Assembly: GCA_026014465.1 (NCBI GenBank)
Contig: JAOZID010000010.1
Span: forward strand, 278,288-342,287
DNA: 64,000 nt
Reading direction: 5' to 3'
Origin: Candidatus Bathyarchaeota archaeon
GTDB lineage: Archaea > Thermoproteota > Bathyarchaeia > Bathyarchaeales > Bathycorpusculaceae
Position numbers and translations under genes: made by a program. This document shows positions 34,236 through 41,927 of the stretch, piece by piece (position 1 is the stretch's first letter; each line of letters begins with the position of its first letter). The notes under the pieces were generated by a model. It ran no database searches and was not told the origin of the DNA. It was given only the letters and a program-made list of their open reading frames with translations.

Positions 34236-34439
34236 ATGTCAGAATCAAAGAAAGTCAGGGCAGAGAAATCTCATAGCGCTGTCAATAAGACCGTGAAGTT
34301 CGAAGGTGGAGTTGTTTCATCCACCGATATTGGCAATGTTCGCAGAGACCTTACGGGCATAGGCGTTGATGCCATAGTAAGCGGAACAAATGTTAAACAG
34401 ACAAAAAACCAGATACCCAAACCCAAAGGTTCGCAATAA
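34236..34439 (+). CDS. 67-residue small protein, paralogue of the previous gene
   Basis: ATG start preceded by AGGA. The N-terminal 20 residues are basic; the rest, KFEGGVVSSTDIGNVRRDL ... VSGTNVKQTKNQIPKPKGSQ, aligns with the upstream 48-residue protein, with a short insert. Polar, Lys-rich and probably unstructured outside the GG/SG turns. Found in an AT-rich patch together with a TM protein and VapBC. Unrecognised family. Confidence 0.6.
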   Translation: MSESKKVRAEKSHSAVNKTVKFEGGVVSSTDIGNVRRDLTGIGVDAIVSGTNVKQTKNQIPKPKGSQ

Positions 34440-34796
34440 GCAACCTTTCTGTTTTTTGTATTGCAATCAAAAATAAGCTATTGCAAATTATAAAGCATGT
34501 TTGTTTGAATAGTTTAAAAGCTAACCACCTAAAATAATACTGCTTAATTGGGTTGAGAGGAACTCATTTGGATTTGCCAGCAGTCATGCAGTGGGAAATA
34601 GTCTATAAGGTTCTTCAATTTCTTAGGTTAATCCCCTAACTTTCTTACGTATACCTTTGATTTGGGCATTATGATTATTGGACTATGTAGGTTAGGGGTT
34701 AGACACTGATTATAGATGTTGGAATTACAATTGGTATAAAACTTGTCTTCCTAACTCCCAGTTAGACTTCTTGCAGAAATACAGATATTTTTTAGA
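34440..34796 (+). other. intergenic region with possible 23-aa ORF and inverted repeat
   Basis: TTG 34568 with GAGAGGAA upstream opens MDLPAVMQWEIVYKVLQFLR plus LIP and stop at 34637-34639, which is weak. A stem of about 10 bp can form between ATCCCCTAAC (34632-34641) and GTTAGGGGTT (34690-34700), overlapping the ORF end. The segment ends at the terminator at 34797. This could be a small transcription unit or RNA; I cannot classify it. Confidence 0.3.
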
Positions 34797-34824
34797 CCCC
34801 CAATTAAAATTGGGGCGCTTTTTT
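34797..34824 (+). terminator. perfect hairpin followed by T6
   Basis: CCCCAATT (34798-34805) and AATTGGGG (34808-34815) with a 2-nt loop, then CGC and six T's (34819-34824). It looks like an intrinsic terminator for a plus-strand transcript, although no annotated gene ends nearby (nearest stop 34439). Confidence 0.55.
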
Positions 34825-34950
34825 ACTCGTCGGGTGTCAAAACGCGTAGGGAGCAGTTGATCTTGCTTTTGCAAATACGGTTCGGTCATAGCAAATGAAA
34901 TAGAGCTCTAATTCGCATGACAAAAAAAAGACAACTTGAGCGCAAACTGG

Positions 34951-35376
34951 TTAGTTTGGTTTTAGGGTTTTTACTGTTGTTATTGTTTGGGCTGTTGTGG
35001 CTAGTTTTTTGTCGGCTGTGTAGAGTGTGCCGTTGAGTTTTTGTGTGGCTGCTATGTAGGTGGCGTCGTATATGCTGATGTTTTTGGTGGTGGCTATGTT
35101 GATTGTTTCTTTTGCTAGGGTTCTGGTGGGGATTATTGTTAGGTCGTCGTAGATTGTTAGTAGGTCTTGGACTGCGAGATTGTAGTCTTCTATGTCGTGG
35201 AGAAGGTTAGTGTGTTTCCATATGACGTTGAGACATTCGGTTAGGGCTAAATCGACTGTGACGAGTACGTAACCTTTCTTTAAGGCATTTTGGATTTCGG
35301 CTTTGATTTGTTTTAGGTCGCCTTCGTTTATTACGAGTTTGACGATTATGTTGGAGTCGAGGATTAGTCTTGGCGT
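34951..35376 (-). CDS. vapC: PIN-domain toxin VapC, start codon ACG (near-cognate)
   Basis: An open minus-strand frame encodes about 141 residues of a complete PIN RNase: PRLILDSNIIVKL (first Asp), LALTECLNVIWKH (Glu), NISIYDATYIAAT (Asp) and LYTADKKLA (Asp), with all four acidic positions kept. No ATG, GTG or TTG exists between the upstream stop and the first strand. ACG at 35376-35374 lies 7 nt after GGGAGG and gives (M)PRLILDSN, the normal VapC N-terminus. It overlaps vapB by 13 bp, as usual for these pairs. Either a weak ACG start limits toxin output, or the ATG has been lost and the toxin is silenced. Confidence 0.75.
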   Translation of the reverse strand, partial: TPRLILDSNIIVKLVINEGDLKQIKAEIQNALKKGYVLVTVDLALTECLNVIWKHTNLLHDIEDYNLAVQDLLTIYDDLTIIPTRTLAKETINIATTKNISIYDATYIAATQKLNGTLYTADKKLATTAQTITTVKTLKPN

Positions 35377-35585
35377 TCGCGGTCCTCCCGGATAAGGGTG
35401 ACGGAGTCGATTTTGGTTTTTCTTTTTTCAGCTCGGGTTTCTATCTCGTTTAAGGCGTTTAGGAGTTCTTTCTGTTTTACTCGCTCGGTGAGGAAGTTTC
35501 GGACTTCTTGGCTCCAGTCGTCGGGGTTTGCTTCAATTTTTTCCTTGAGTTCTTTGGGGATGCGGACGCTGAAAGTCTCAGACAT
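35364..35585 (-). CDS. vapB: VapB-type antitoxin (ribbon-helix-helix)
   Basis: 73 residues. ETFSVRIPKELKEKIEANPDDWSQEVRNFLTERV is a ribbon-helix-helix domain; the Lys/Glu/Arg-rich C-terminus (NEIETRAEKRKTKIDS) would wrap VapC. The family of archaeal VapB with SVRIPKELKEKI starts is well known. It precedes and overlaps vapC, and the complex should repress its own promoter. A GGGAGG inside its 3' end serves as the ribosome-binding site of vapC. Confidence 0.85.
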   Translation of the reverse strand: MSETFSVRIPKELKEKIEANPDDWSQEVRNFLTERVKQKELLNALNEIETRAEKRKTKIDSVTLIREDRERQD

Positions 35586-35892
35586 GTTTACATCACGTAA
35601 ACAATATGTCTACGAAGACTAAAAACATTGTGTTAACAAAACCGCCAGCTAACCTGAGCTGTTGCGTTTTTTGTTGTAGAGCTTGTTTTTAGGCAGGTTT
35701 GTTGTGGTGCTGGGTCATTGATAAGTTGTTTTTTACCTGTTTTTTCTGATGTAATTTTTGTTTGTGAAGATTCTTTATAGGCTATCAGCGGGTTTGGGGG
35801 TGTGACGGGCGAAAGAAACTGAATGGGTCATGCTAGTACCCGATTGCATTGTGCTGTTCACTGCTGGTCATTGCTTTCTTTTGCAGACAACG
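35586..35892. other. intergenic region between vapB and repeat copy 3
   Basis: About 300 bp. TATA-like TTTATAG at about 35775 (plus) and several short frames without ribosome-binding sites. The stretch 35800-35860 has CTGA and GTGACG elements that could suggest a C/D RNA, but pairing is not convincing. No feature can be supported. Confidence 0.35.
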
Positions 35893-35956
35893 AACCTGTT
35901 TGCTGTCTATGTGGTTGCTGGTTTTAATTGTATGCAGAAAGGGGGGAGGGGGGTCT
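35893..35956 (-). repeat. dispersed repeat, copy 3 (minus orientation)
   Basis: Minus strand: AGACCCCCC/TCCCCCC tract, TTTCTGCATACAATTAAAA, CAGCAACCACATAG, ACAGCAAACAGG. It matches copy 1 over the whole 64 bp, with TATCG missing as in copy 2. Lies just beyond the 3' end of uppS and points toward vapBC. Confidence 0.8.
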
Positions 35957-36007
35957 ATTTTGTGTTGGTTGAGAAGTATGCAGGAGTTTGTTTTGGGGTT
36001 GGGGTTG

Positions 36008-36793
36008 TTAGTTGCCGTAGCGTCGTTTGCGGTGTTGGAAGGTTCGTATGGCGCGTAGGAGGTCGATGAAGCGGAAGTCGGGCCAGTAGACGTCGAGGAA
36101 TAGGAGTTCGCTGTAGGCGGATTGCCATAGGAGGAAGCCGCTGAGGCGTTCTTCGCCTGAGGTGCGTATTATCATGTCGGGGTCTTGTTTGGGCATGTGG
36201 GAGGTGTAGAGGTGTTGTTCAAAAGTTTCTTCGGTTATGTCGTCGAGTTCGAGTTCGCCGTTTTTGACTTTGGCGGCTATGGTTTTTGCGGCGTCGAGGA
36301 TTTCTGCTCTGCCTCCGTATGCGAAGGCGAAGTTTAGGAATTGGTTGTCGTAGTTGGCGGTTGCTTTTTCGACGTCTGTTATGAGGTTTTGCAGTTCTTC
36401 GGGTAGGAGGTTTACTCTGCCGATGACTTTGACGTGGACTTTGTTGCGGTGGATGCGTTCGTCGGTTAGGAGTTTGCGGAATTTTTCTTGGGCGATGCGC
36501 ATGATTTCTTCGACTTCGCCTGCGGGGCGTCGAAAGTTTTCCATGCTAAAAGAGTAGAGGGTTACGAATTTGACGCCGAGCATTTCGCACCAGTCGAGGA
36601 GGCGTTCTACGGTTTCGGCTCCTTTTTTGTGTCCTAGCCAGGGGTTGAGTTCTTGTTCGTTAGCCCAGCGTCGGTTGCCGTCTAAAATAATTGCGATGTG
36701 TTCGGGGCGTTCGCCGTTTTTGACTTGCCAATATAGCCATTTTTCGTAAGCTTTGTAAGCGCCTATAGCGGAGAGAACTTGCGTGAGACCCAC
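36008..36793 (-). CDS. uppS: cis-prenyltransferase (undecaprenyl diphosphate synthase family)
   Basis: 261 residues. IILDGNRRWANE holds the catalytic Asp, and GHKKGAETVERLLDWC, TLYSFSMENFRRP, FAYGGRAEI and IIRTSGEERLSGFLLWQSAYSE (with the PPi-binding Arg/Ser) complete the family set. In archaea it makes the long cis-polyprenyl chain for dolichol-type lipid carriers used in glycosylation. The GTG start is preceded by GAGGT 7 nt upstream. This fits the surface-glycan genes elsewhere in the window. Confidence 0.94.
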   Translation of the reverse strand: MGLTQVLSAIGAYKAYEKWLYWQVKNGERPEHIAIILDGNRRWANEQELNPWLGHKKGAETVERLLDWCEMLGVKFVTLYSFSMENFRRPAGEVEEIMRIAQEKFRKLLTDERIHRNKVHVKVIGRVNLLPEELQNLITDVEKATANYDNQFLNFAFAYGGRAEILDAAKTIAAKVKNGELELDDITEETFEQHLYTSHMPKQDPDMIIRTSGEERLSGFLLWQSAYSELLFLDVYWPDFRFIDLLRAIRTFQHRKRRYGN

Positions 36794-37009
36794 TACTTTA
36801 ACCTCGTATCTTTAAAGGCATGATAGCATAAACCGCCACCATGCGTTACAGGTAAAGCCCATACAGCTTCAGTTAAAGCTTGCCCCAAAACCTTAGTTGC
36901 TTGCTTGTTTGAGTTAGCAAAACCAAAAAACCGCCTATTACACAGGTCAACAGATGGTTTGGGTGTGGAATCGTGTTGCTCTTTGGTGTTGTAGTTTGTG
37001 GCGTGTGGG
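36794..37009. other. intergenic region between uppS and the DUF373 gene
   Basis: About 216 bp with an 87-codon minus-strand frame that starts inside the DUF373 gene and touches the uppS start. Its sequence has no ribosome-binding site or family look and is probably chance. CTTTAAAG near 36808 could be the uppS TATA box. Confidence 0.4.
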
Positions 37010-38203
37010 TTAGGTTTTTGCGCCAAACTCATCGACCTCCGTTTTTGTTTGCTCAAAATAGTCTTTGGAGGATCGGTGGATGATGAGGACCACCAGAACT
37101 GAGGCTATGGCTATGAGGATGCCTACGATTATGAAGTAGATTAGGTTGGTGTAGCCTGTTGAGGGGCTGATGAGTACGTCGGCGGCGCCGTTAAAGATCA
37201 TGCGGGACCAGACGATGGAGACGATTAGGACGGCGTTTCGTAGTACGCGTGTGTCGTGGTCAAAGTACATGCGTACGCCTCTGCCGATGAGTATGGTGCT
37301 TAACCCAACTACGATAAGATCCATTGAGCCTTTGAGGAAGTATCCTGTGACTACGGGTAATTCGGCAAGCCAACCGCTTAGGTCTACGGGAAGGGGAGAG
37401 ACTTTGTCAAGTACATGCGCGTAGCCAGAATAGGCACTTATTGCAAGACACAAAACCCCCGCGATAGTAGCGTAGTTTGCTATCTGAACCTGGATTGCAG
37501 GCGGGGAGTACTCTTTTGTCCATCGGTAGAAGTCTTTGGCTGTTTTGTCAAAACCAAAACCTTTGACTAGCAAGATTCCGCCTAAAACCAGTATCATCGC
37601 TATGGCGTAAAAGCTGACTAAGTTAAAGTATGTCAGTATGCCCCAGACGAAAAGCAGCAACCCAGGTATGCCTAAGGCTAAGCGGGAGTATTTTGGATTT
37701 TCCACGACGAGCTTCATGTACCTTGTGAATAGGGCTGCGGTTTCTTCTATGGATTCGCTGTGTTTGATGACAATGCGCCGCACAGAGGAGACGGGCACTC
37801 TGGATTCTACAAGAGGCAAAACCGCTTCGTCTGTAAAACCGTCTGAAACCAATATGACCTCATCAGCAGCGAAAGCTTCCAAGATAATGCCAAGCTCGGC
37901 AACAAGTTTTCGGTCTGCACCCACGCCGCCCAACTCGGTTCCGCAAATGGTGGCCACTTCAAAGATTTCTTCAGGTTTCTTCTCTGCTACAAGGCGGTCA
38001 TAAAGCCTTACTGCTTCGAACATGGCGTTGGCGTCAGGTTCTTCAGGGTCGCTTAACGCAAAAGAAACTGCAGCGTCAAGATTGGCTGTTCTTCCGATAA
38101 GGGGTGTTTTTATGCCTGCTTTTATCCCCAAATCGCCATCTCGGTCTACACATAGAATTAGAATTCGCTTCTGCAGCTCGGCTACAGTGTCTTTTGCCGT
38201 CAT
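37010..38203 (-). CDS. DUF373 family membrane protein
   Basis: 397 residues. The N-terminal cytoplasmic domain (about 1-165) reads ILILCVDRDGDLGIKAGIKTPLIGRTANLDAA ... ALSDPEEPDANAMFEAVRLYD and EVATICGTELGGVGADRKL, the DUF373 signature with a conserved DRDxDLG. Six or more TM segments follow (about 175-385). The domain is archaeal and its function unknown; it often sits beside prenyltransferase or DNA-repair genes. It ends in a charged tail. Confidence 0.88.
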   Translation of the reverse strand: MTAKDTVAELQKRILILCVDRDGDLGIKAGIKTPLIGRTANLDAAVSFALSDPEEPDANAMFEAVRLYDRLVAEKKPEEIFEVATICGTELGGVGADRKLVAELGIILEAFAADEVILVSDGFTDEAVLPLVESRVPVSSVRRIVIKHSESIEETAALFTRYMKLVVENPKYSRLALGIPGLLLFVWGILTYFNLVSFYAIAMILVLGGILLVKGFGFDKTAKDFYRWTKEYSPPAIQVQIANYATIAGVLCLAISAYSGYAHVLDKVSPLPVDLSGWLAELPVVTGYFLKGSMDLIVVGLSTILIGRGVRMYFDHDTRVLRNAVLIVSIVWSRMIFNGAADVLISPSTGYTNLIYFIIVGILIAIASVLVVLIIHRSSKDYFEQTKTEVDEFGAKT

Positions 38204-38240
38204 CCGTCTCTAACTCGTACTATAAAGGGGAAGATAAGTT

Positions 38241-39137
38241 TTAATCTTCCGTTTCAGTGCTGTCGTCGGTGTCGAGTAACTGGAATTCTTGCCAGTTGAG
38301 TTTTTCGCCGCGTTGCAGTTTTTCTCGTACTTGGGAGCCAAGTTTTTCTTTTAGCTCGTTTTCTTTTGCCTTCTTGACTTTGGCGTTTTCTTCTTTGACA
38401 AGTTCGTAGTTCTTGCGTTTTTGCTCGAACAGTTTTTGTCTTTGCCCCATTAATTTGCCGATTTCTTCGTGGATGGGCTTGATTTGCTCGCGGCTTTGGA
38501 GGAACAGCACATGCAGGTTAGTGGCTTCTTCACGGATTTTCTTCATCTCTTCAAATTTAGCGAGCATTTTAGAGTGAAGTTCTTGGCTGTTCTTGGCGCT
38601 TTCTGTGAGTTCCTTGTGGAAACTGTCGGCTTTCTCTTGGAAAACTCGAAGCTCCGCTTTTAATGCACTTATTTTTTTGCGGTGCTGGTCAATCTTTTTA
38701 TGGACACTAAGCTTTGTCTCGATTTCTTTAACCTGTTCAATTAACCGCTTTTCTTCTTTAAGGTCAAGGGTTGTTGTTGCAATCTTGAATTCAAGAGCAT
38801 CAAAAGCTTTCTGCAGTCCATGACGGTTTCCGCCAGATATCTTCTCTTTTAACTCAGTAATCTTTTGGCTGTGCGCTTTGATTTCTTCAATAAAAGGCGC
38901 CATTTTTGCGCGGATTTCGTCACGTTGCTGCTTTAAGGTTTTGACGTTTTTGTTTAGCTGGTCGCGTTCTTTTTTGTAGATGTTGATTTCTTGGCGGAGA
39001 TTCTTAGCTTGCTCGTTTAGTTGATCGCGTTTCTCGATATGCTTGCTTATGTCGTCATGGGTCTTGCTTAACTGCTCTCTTAACGCGGTAATCTGCTGGT
39101 TGTAAGTTTCGAGTCCGCTTGTTTTTTGTTCGGTCAA
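38241..39137 (-). CDS. COG1340-type archaeal coiled-coil protein
   Basis: About 298 residues, nearly all heptad-like coiled coil (QQITALREQLSKTHDDI ... ELKEKISGGNRHGLQKAFDALEFKIATTTLDLKEEKRLIEQV). The central GGN...LE(F/W) loop and KEEKRLIEQV turn are typical of COG1340. A structural or SMC-like scaffold role is suspected in the family but unproven. TTG 39137 is chosen because GAGG lies 6-9 nt upstream; the frame continues to 39287 without coding character. The C-terminal RGEKLNWQEFQLL tail is family-typical. Confidence 0.85.
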   Translation of the reverse strand: MTEQKTSGLETYNQQITALREQLSKTHDDISKHIEKRDQLNEQAKNLRQEINIYKKERDQLNKNVKTLKQQRDEIRAKMAPFIEEIKAHSQKITELKEKISGGNRHGLQKAFDALEFKIATTTLDLKEEKRLIEQVKEIETKLSVHKKIDQHRKKISALKAELRVFQEKADSFHKELTESAKNSQELHSKMLAKFEEMKKIREEATNLHVLFLQSREQIKPIHEEIGKLMGQRQKLFEQKRKNYELVKEENAKVKKAKENELKEKLGSQVREKLQRGEKLNWQEFQLLDTDDSTETED

Positions 39138-39404
39138 AGGGTTTCCTCTTTGCGTCCATTTAAAGGGTGGTGAGGCTCTTGATTTAATATTGTTTTGAGG
39201 CGAGGCTTTTATGTTTGATGGAAGAAAGTTACTTAGGTTTCCATCCTGACACATACCCGCTGGGTACTCTACAAGAGTTTTGAACATGTAAAAGGTGACA
39301 TTTAAGGACTTTGCTTTTGCGGCACGAAAAGAATAACGAAATATTGGTCATTTTTGGGTTTTATTGTTTGGCGAGTAAAAATTGTGGGTGCTAAAGAAGC
39401 AGTT

Positions 39405-40862
39405 TTAGTCTTGGGATGGTTTGGCGTTTGGGGTTTTTTCGCCTGGGAAGGATATGTTTAGTTTTGAATCAGGTGTTATGTAGGTTGAGGGGCATGAGAG
39501 TTTGATGTTTGCGGTGTCGAAGCGTTTTTTGATGGCGTATCGCAGGTCGCATGCGGTGGTAAATGCGGTGGATTGGTCTTTTGCGCTAAACAGTAGCCGA
39601 ATGGTTATGGCGCCTTGGGTGAAGTCTAGAACGTGGAAGATGGGCTTTAACGTTTTGAGAACATCAGGGTGTGCTTGGGCTTCTTTTATCATGAGTTCTT
39701 TGGCTTGGTCCAAGTTGGTGTCGTAAGGAACATAAAAGACTACTGAGAAGAGTTTTTCAGGGTCATTTAAGGTATAATTAATGAAGACCTCATTATCTAA
39801 GGTGCTGTTAGGCACGACTTGGCGGCGGTTATCCCAGATTCGTATGATGGTAAATCTGGGGGTTACTGCTTCTACAGTGCCAAATTCGCCTCTGAACAGA
39901 AGTTGGTCGCCGATTCGCACGGGATAGTTAGTGTAGACGTCGGTGCCTGCTTTTTGCCTGATTTCTTTGACGACTTCGATGGCTCTGTTTATGAGTGCTG
40001 CTTTTCCTTGTTCTTCCACTGACCCGCGTATCCATGCTTCAATAGAAACGTTGTAGGTGTCTCCTGAAATCAGCATGGGATTGATTTCTATGGGTAAATC
40101 GGTGTTGATAATTTCTTCTTGTTCAAGAGCTTCTTTTAGGGCTTTCTTGAAGTCTTCCACGGGGACATCACGGTGCAAATCCAGCCGAACCTTCACCCGT
40201 CGCCCTTTAACCAAGCTGTGATTAAGAATCATCGACTGCAACAGAACGCTGTTTGGGTAGGACACGGGCACGTTGTTGTCGCCTACAAGGCTTGTGTGGG
40301 TTAAGCCGATATAGATCACGGAGCCGGTGTATCCAGGGATAAGATCATCATGCATGTAGGTCTGGGGAACATAGCCGTATTGTCCAATGTTGATGGTTAA
40401 GCGGTCGCCTACGCGGAACTGTTTCGAACCTAAAAGCGCTACGCCCGCAAAGATGTTACCCAGCACCGTTTGGGCAGCCAAACCCAACACGATACCTAAA
40501 AAGCCCGCGCCAACCAACACCGACGTCACATCTATACCCAAAGTGAACAAAACCGCAATCGACAAAGCAAGAACCGCGGAAATCTGAAACAGGTTTTTCA
40601 TCGCAAACGCATGAGTAGTCTGCAACTCCGCTTCGCCATAACGCATTATCAATTTGGACATGAGCCGAATTATCAGGTACCCGCCAAAGGTTAGAATGGC
40701 TATGTTGACGTAGGTTGTTAAGGACAAGGGAACAAAGTCGGTGGTTAAGGCTAAGTAGTATATTACTCCTGCTACGGTGCCGATAATGGCCATTACAGTG
40801 ATTACTTGTATCAGGTACCATTTGTACGGATACCGACGCCTGCCTTTAATTGGAGCCGCCAA
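39405..40862 (-). CDS. MscS-family channel with a second cytoplasmic MscS module
   Basis: 485 residues. N-terminal TM segments (about 13-35, 48-68, 90-112) lead to the pore helix LVGAGFLGIVLGLAAQTVLGNIFAGVALL and the first beta domain (FRVGDRLTI, VPVSYPNSVLLQSMILNHS). The alpha/beta domain follows. From about 318 a second beta module appears without a pore helix: YPVRIGDQLLFRGEFGTVEAVTPRFTIIRIWDNRRQVVPNSTLDNEVFINYT, then a second alpha/beta domain. Most MscS proteins have one such cytoplasmic unit. Acts in osmotic release at the membrane. Confidence 0.88.
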   Translation of the reverse strand: MAAPIKGRRRYPYKWYLIQVITVMAIIGTVAGVIYYLALTTDFVPLSLTTYVNIAILTFGGYLIIRLMSKLIMRYGEAELQTTHAFAMKNLFQISAVLALSIAVLFTLGIDVTSVLVGAGFLGIVLGLAAQTVLGNIFAGVALLGSKQFRVGDRLTINIGQYGYVPQTYMHDDLIPGYTGSVIYIGLTHTSLVGDNNVPVSYPNSVLLQSMILNHSLVKGRRVKVRLDLHRDVPVEDFKKALKEALEQEEIINTDLPIEINPMLISGDTYNVSIEAWIRGSVEEQGKAALINRAIEVVKEIRQKAGTDVYTNYPVRIGDQLLFRGEFGTVEAVTPRFTIIRIWDNRRQVVPNSTLDNEVFINYTLNDPEKLFSVVFYVPYDTNLDQAKELMIKEAQAHPDVLKTLKPIFHVLDFTQGAITIRLLFSAKDQSTAFTTACDLRYAIKKRFDTANIKLSCPSTYITPDSKLNISFPGEKTPNAKPSQD

Positions 40863-41004
40863 AACCTTCGCCTACACGGAAAATATAGCAGATTGTAGCT
40901 TAATATGCATAATGCTGTTGGCGCGGCGTGGCTGCTTGGGGTTTTTGGGGTTGTGAAGAAAGTGTTTAATAGGCTGTTTTGTGTTGATGTGGCTGGGAAG
41001 CAGT

Positions 41005-41415
41005 TTGGATTACAATTATAACGAACTTTTAAAGCGTGCACAAGATGAAATTCCCGAGGTTACAGTAAAACAGGAGCGTTTAGCTCTGCCGCGGCTATTT
41101 GTCTCCATGGTTGGCATGCGAACCACCATTGCCAACTTCAAAGAAGTCTCAGACATGCTAGACCGTGACCCCCAACACATACTAAAGTTTCTAACCCGCG
41201 AAATGGCAACCGCCGCCACTTATCACGATGGCAGAGCAATTTTCCAGGGAAAATTCCGCAGAGACACTTTTGAACATCTACTACAACGGTACATGGAAGC
41301 CTTCGTCATCTGCCCCGTCTGCAAACGCCCCGACACCACCATCCACAAAGAAAAACGCCTCTCATTCCTTGAATGCAACGCCTGCGGAGCAAAATCAAGC
41401 ATCAAACAACTCTAA
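41005..41415 (+). CDS. translation initiation factor 2 subunit beta
   Basis: About 136 residues. NELLKRAQDEIPE at the N-terminus, the core NFKEVSDMLDRDPQHILKFLTREMATAATYHDGRAIFQGKF, and the C-terminal zinc ribbon CPVCKRPDT ... CNACGAKSSI are diagnostic of aIF2-beta/eIF5-type proteins. It works with aIF2-alpha/gamma to bring Met-tRNA to the ribosome. TTG 41005 yields the family N-terminus; the frame is open from GTG 40981. Followed after 25-55 bp by DUF424, a common archaeal partner in translation clusters. Confidence 0.93.
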   Translation: MDYNYNELLKRAQDEIPEVTVKQERLALPRLFVSMVGMRTTIANFKEVSDMLDRDPQHILKFLTREMATAATYHDGRAIFQGKFRRDTFEHLLQRYMEAFVICPVCKRPDTTIHKEKRLSFLECNACGAKSSIKQL

Positions 41416-41440
41416 ACGGTGAAGCAAACTGGAGGTATAC

Positions 41441-41725
41441 GTTAACCTCAAAAAAGTAGGCAAAAACGTAATGCTAGCCATCTGCGACACCGAAATGCTT
41501 GGCAAAACCCTACGCGAAGGCAAAATAGTCTTCCACGTCAAAGACGAATTCTACAACGGCGGAAAAGTCACCCTCGAAGAAGCCATAGCCATGATAGAAA
41601 ACTCCACCATCGTAAACATGGTAGGCAAAAGCTGCGTAGAAAAAGCCATAGAAAAAGGCTACGTCCACCCCGAAGCCGTCCTCAACATCCAAGGCACACC
41701 CCACGCCCAAATCGTCAAAATCTAA
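41441..41725 (+). CDS. DUF424 family protein
   Basis: About 95 residues. DUF424 signatures: LAICDTEMLGKTLREGKIVFHVKDEFYNGG and STIVNMVGKSCVEKAIEKGYVHPEAVLNIQG. The first ATG in frame (41471) would cut away the first beta strand (VNLKKVGKNV), which is open upstream to TGA 41420. GGAGG at 41431-41435 sits 5 nt before GTT 41441, so a near-cognate start there is suspected. If not, translation starts at 41471, giving 84 residues. Function unknown; widely conserved in archaea next to aIF2-beta. Confidence 0.8.
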   Translation, partial: VNLKKVGKNVMLAICDTEMLGKTLREGKIVFHVKDEFYNGGKVTLEEAIAMIENSTIVNMVGKSCVEKAIEKGYVHPEAVLNIQGTPHAQIVKI

Positions 41726-41772
41726 CCCGCAAAAACGCAAACTGCACACCAGGCATTTCCCAAACAAAATAC

Positions 41773-41830
41773 AGACCCCCTCCCCCTATCGTTTCTGCAT
41801 ACAAATAAAAACAGCAACCAAATAGGTTGG
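41773..41830 (+). repeat. dispersed repeat, copy 4 (plus orientation)
   Basis: AGACCCCCTCCCCCTATCG then TTTCTGCATACAAATAAAAA, CAGCAACCAAATAGG. It is nearly identical to copy 1 over the first 53 bp and then diverges (no ATGGCAAATAGG). Lies between DUF424 and the foreign-looking gene at 41928, pointing toward it. Confidence 0.85.
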
Positions 41831-41927
41831 AGTACGTTTGTGTTGAGCTGGGTTGAGAAAACGGTGGGGTTTTTAGGTATTGGTTTTGGTATTGTTTTTA
41901 TTCGTTGTGATGGTAATTTAATTTAGG

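Noticed and set aside
36793-37056. 87-codon minus-strand ORF between uppS and the DUF373 gene
   Set aside because: It overlaps the 3' end of the DUF373 gene and touches the uppS start, has no ribosome-binding site and its composition looks random.
8272-41830. Classifying the dispersed repeat as a MITE
   Set aside because: No terminal inverted repeats or target-site duplications could be seen in any of the four copies.
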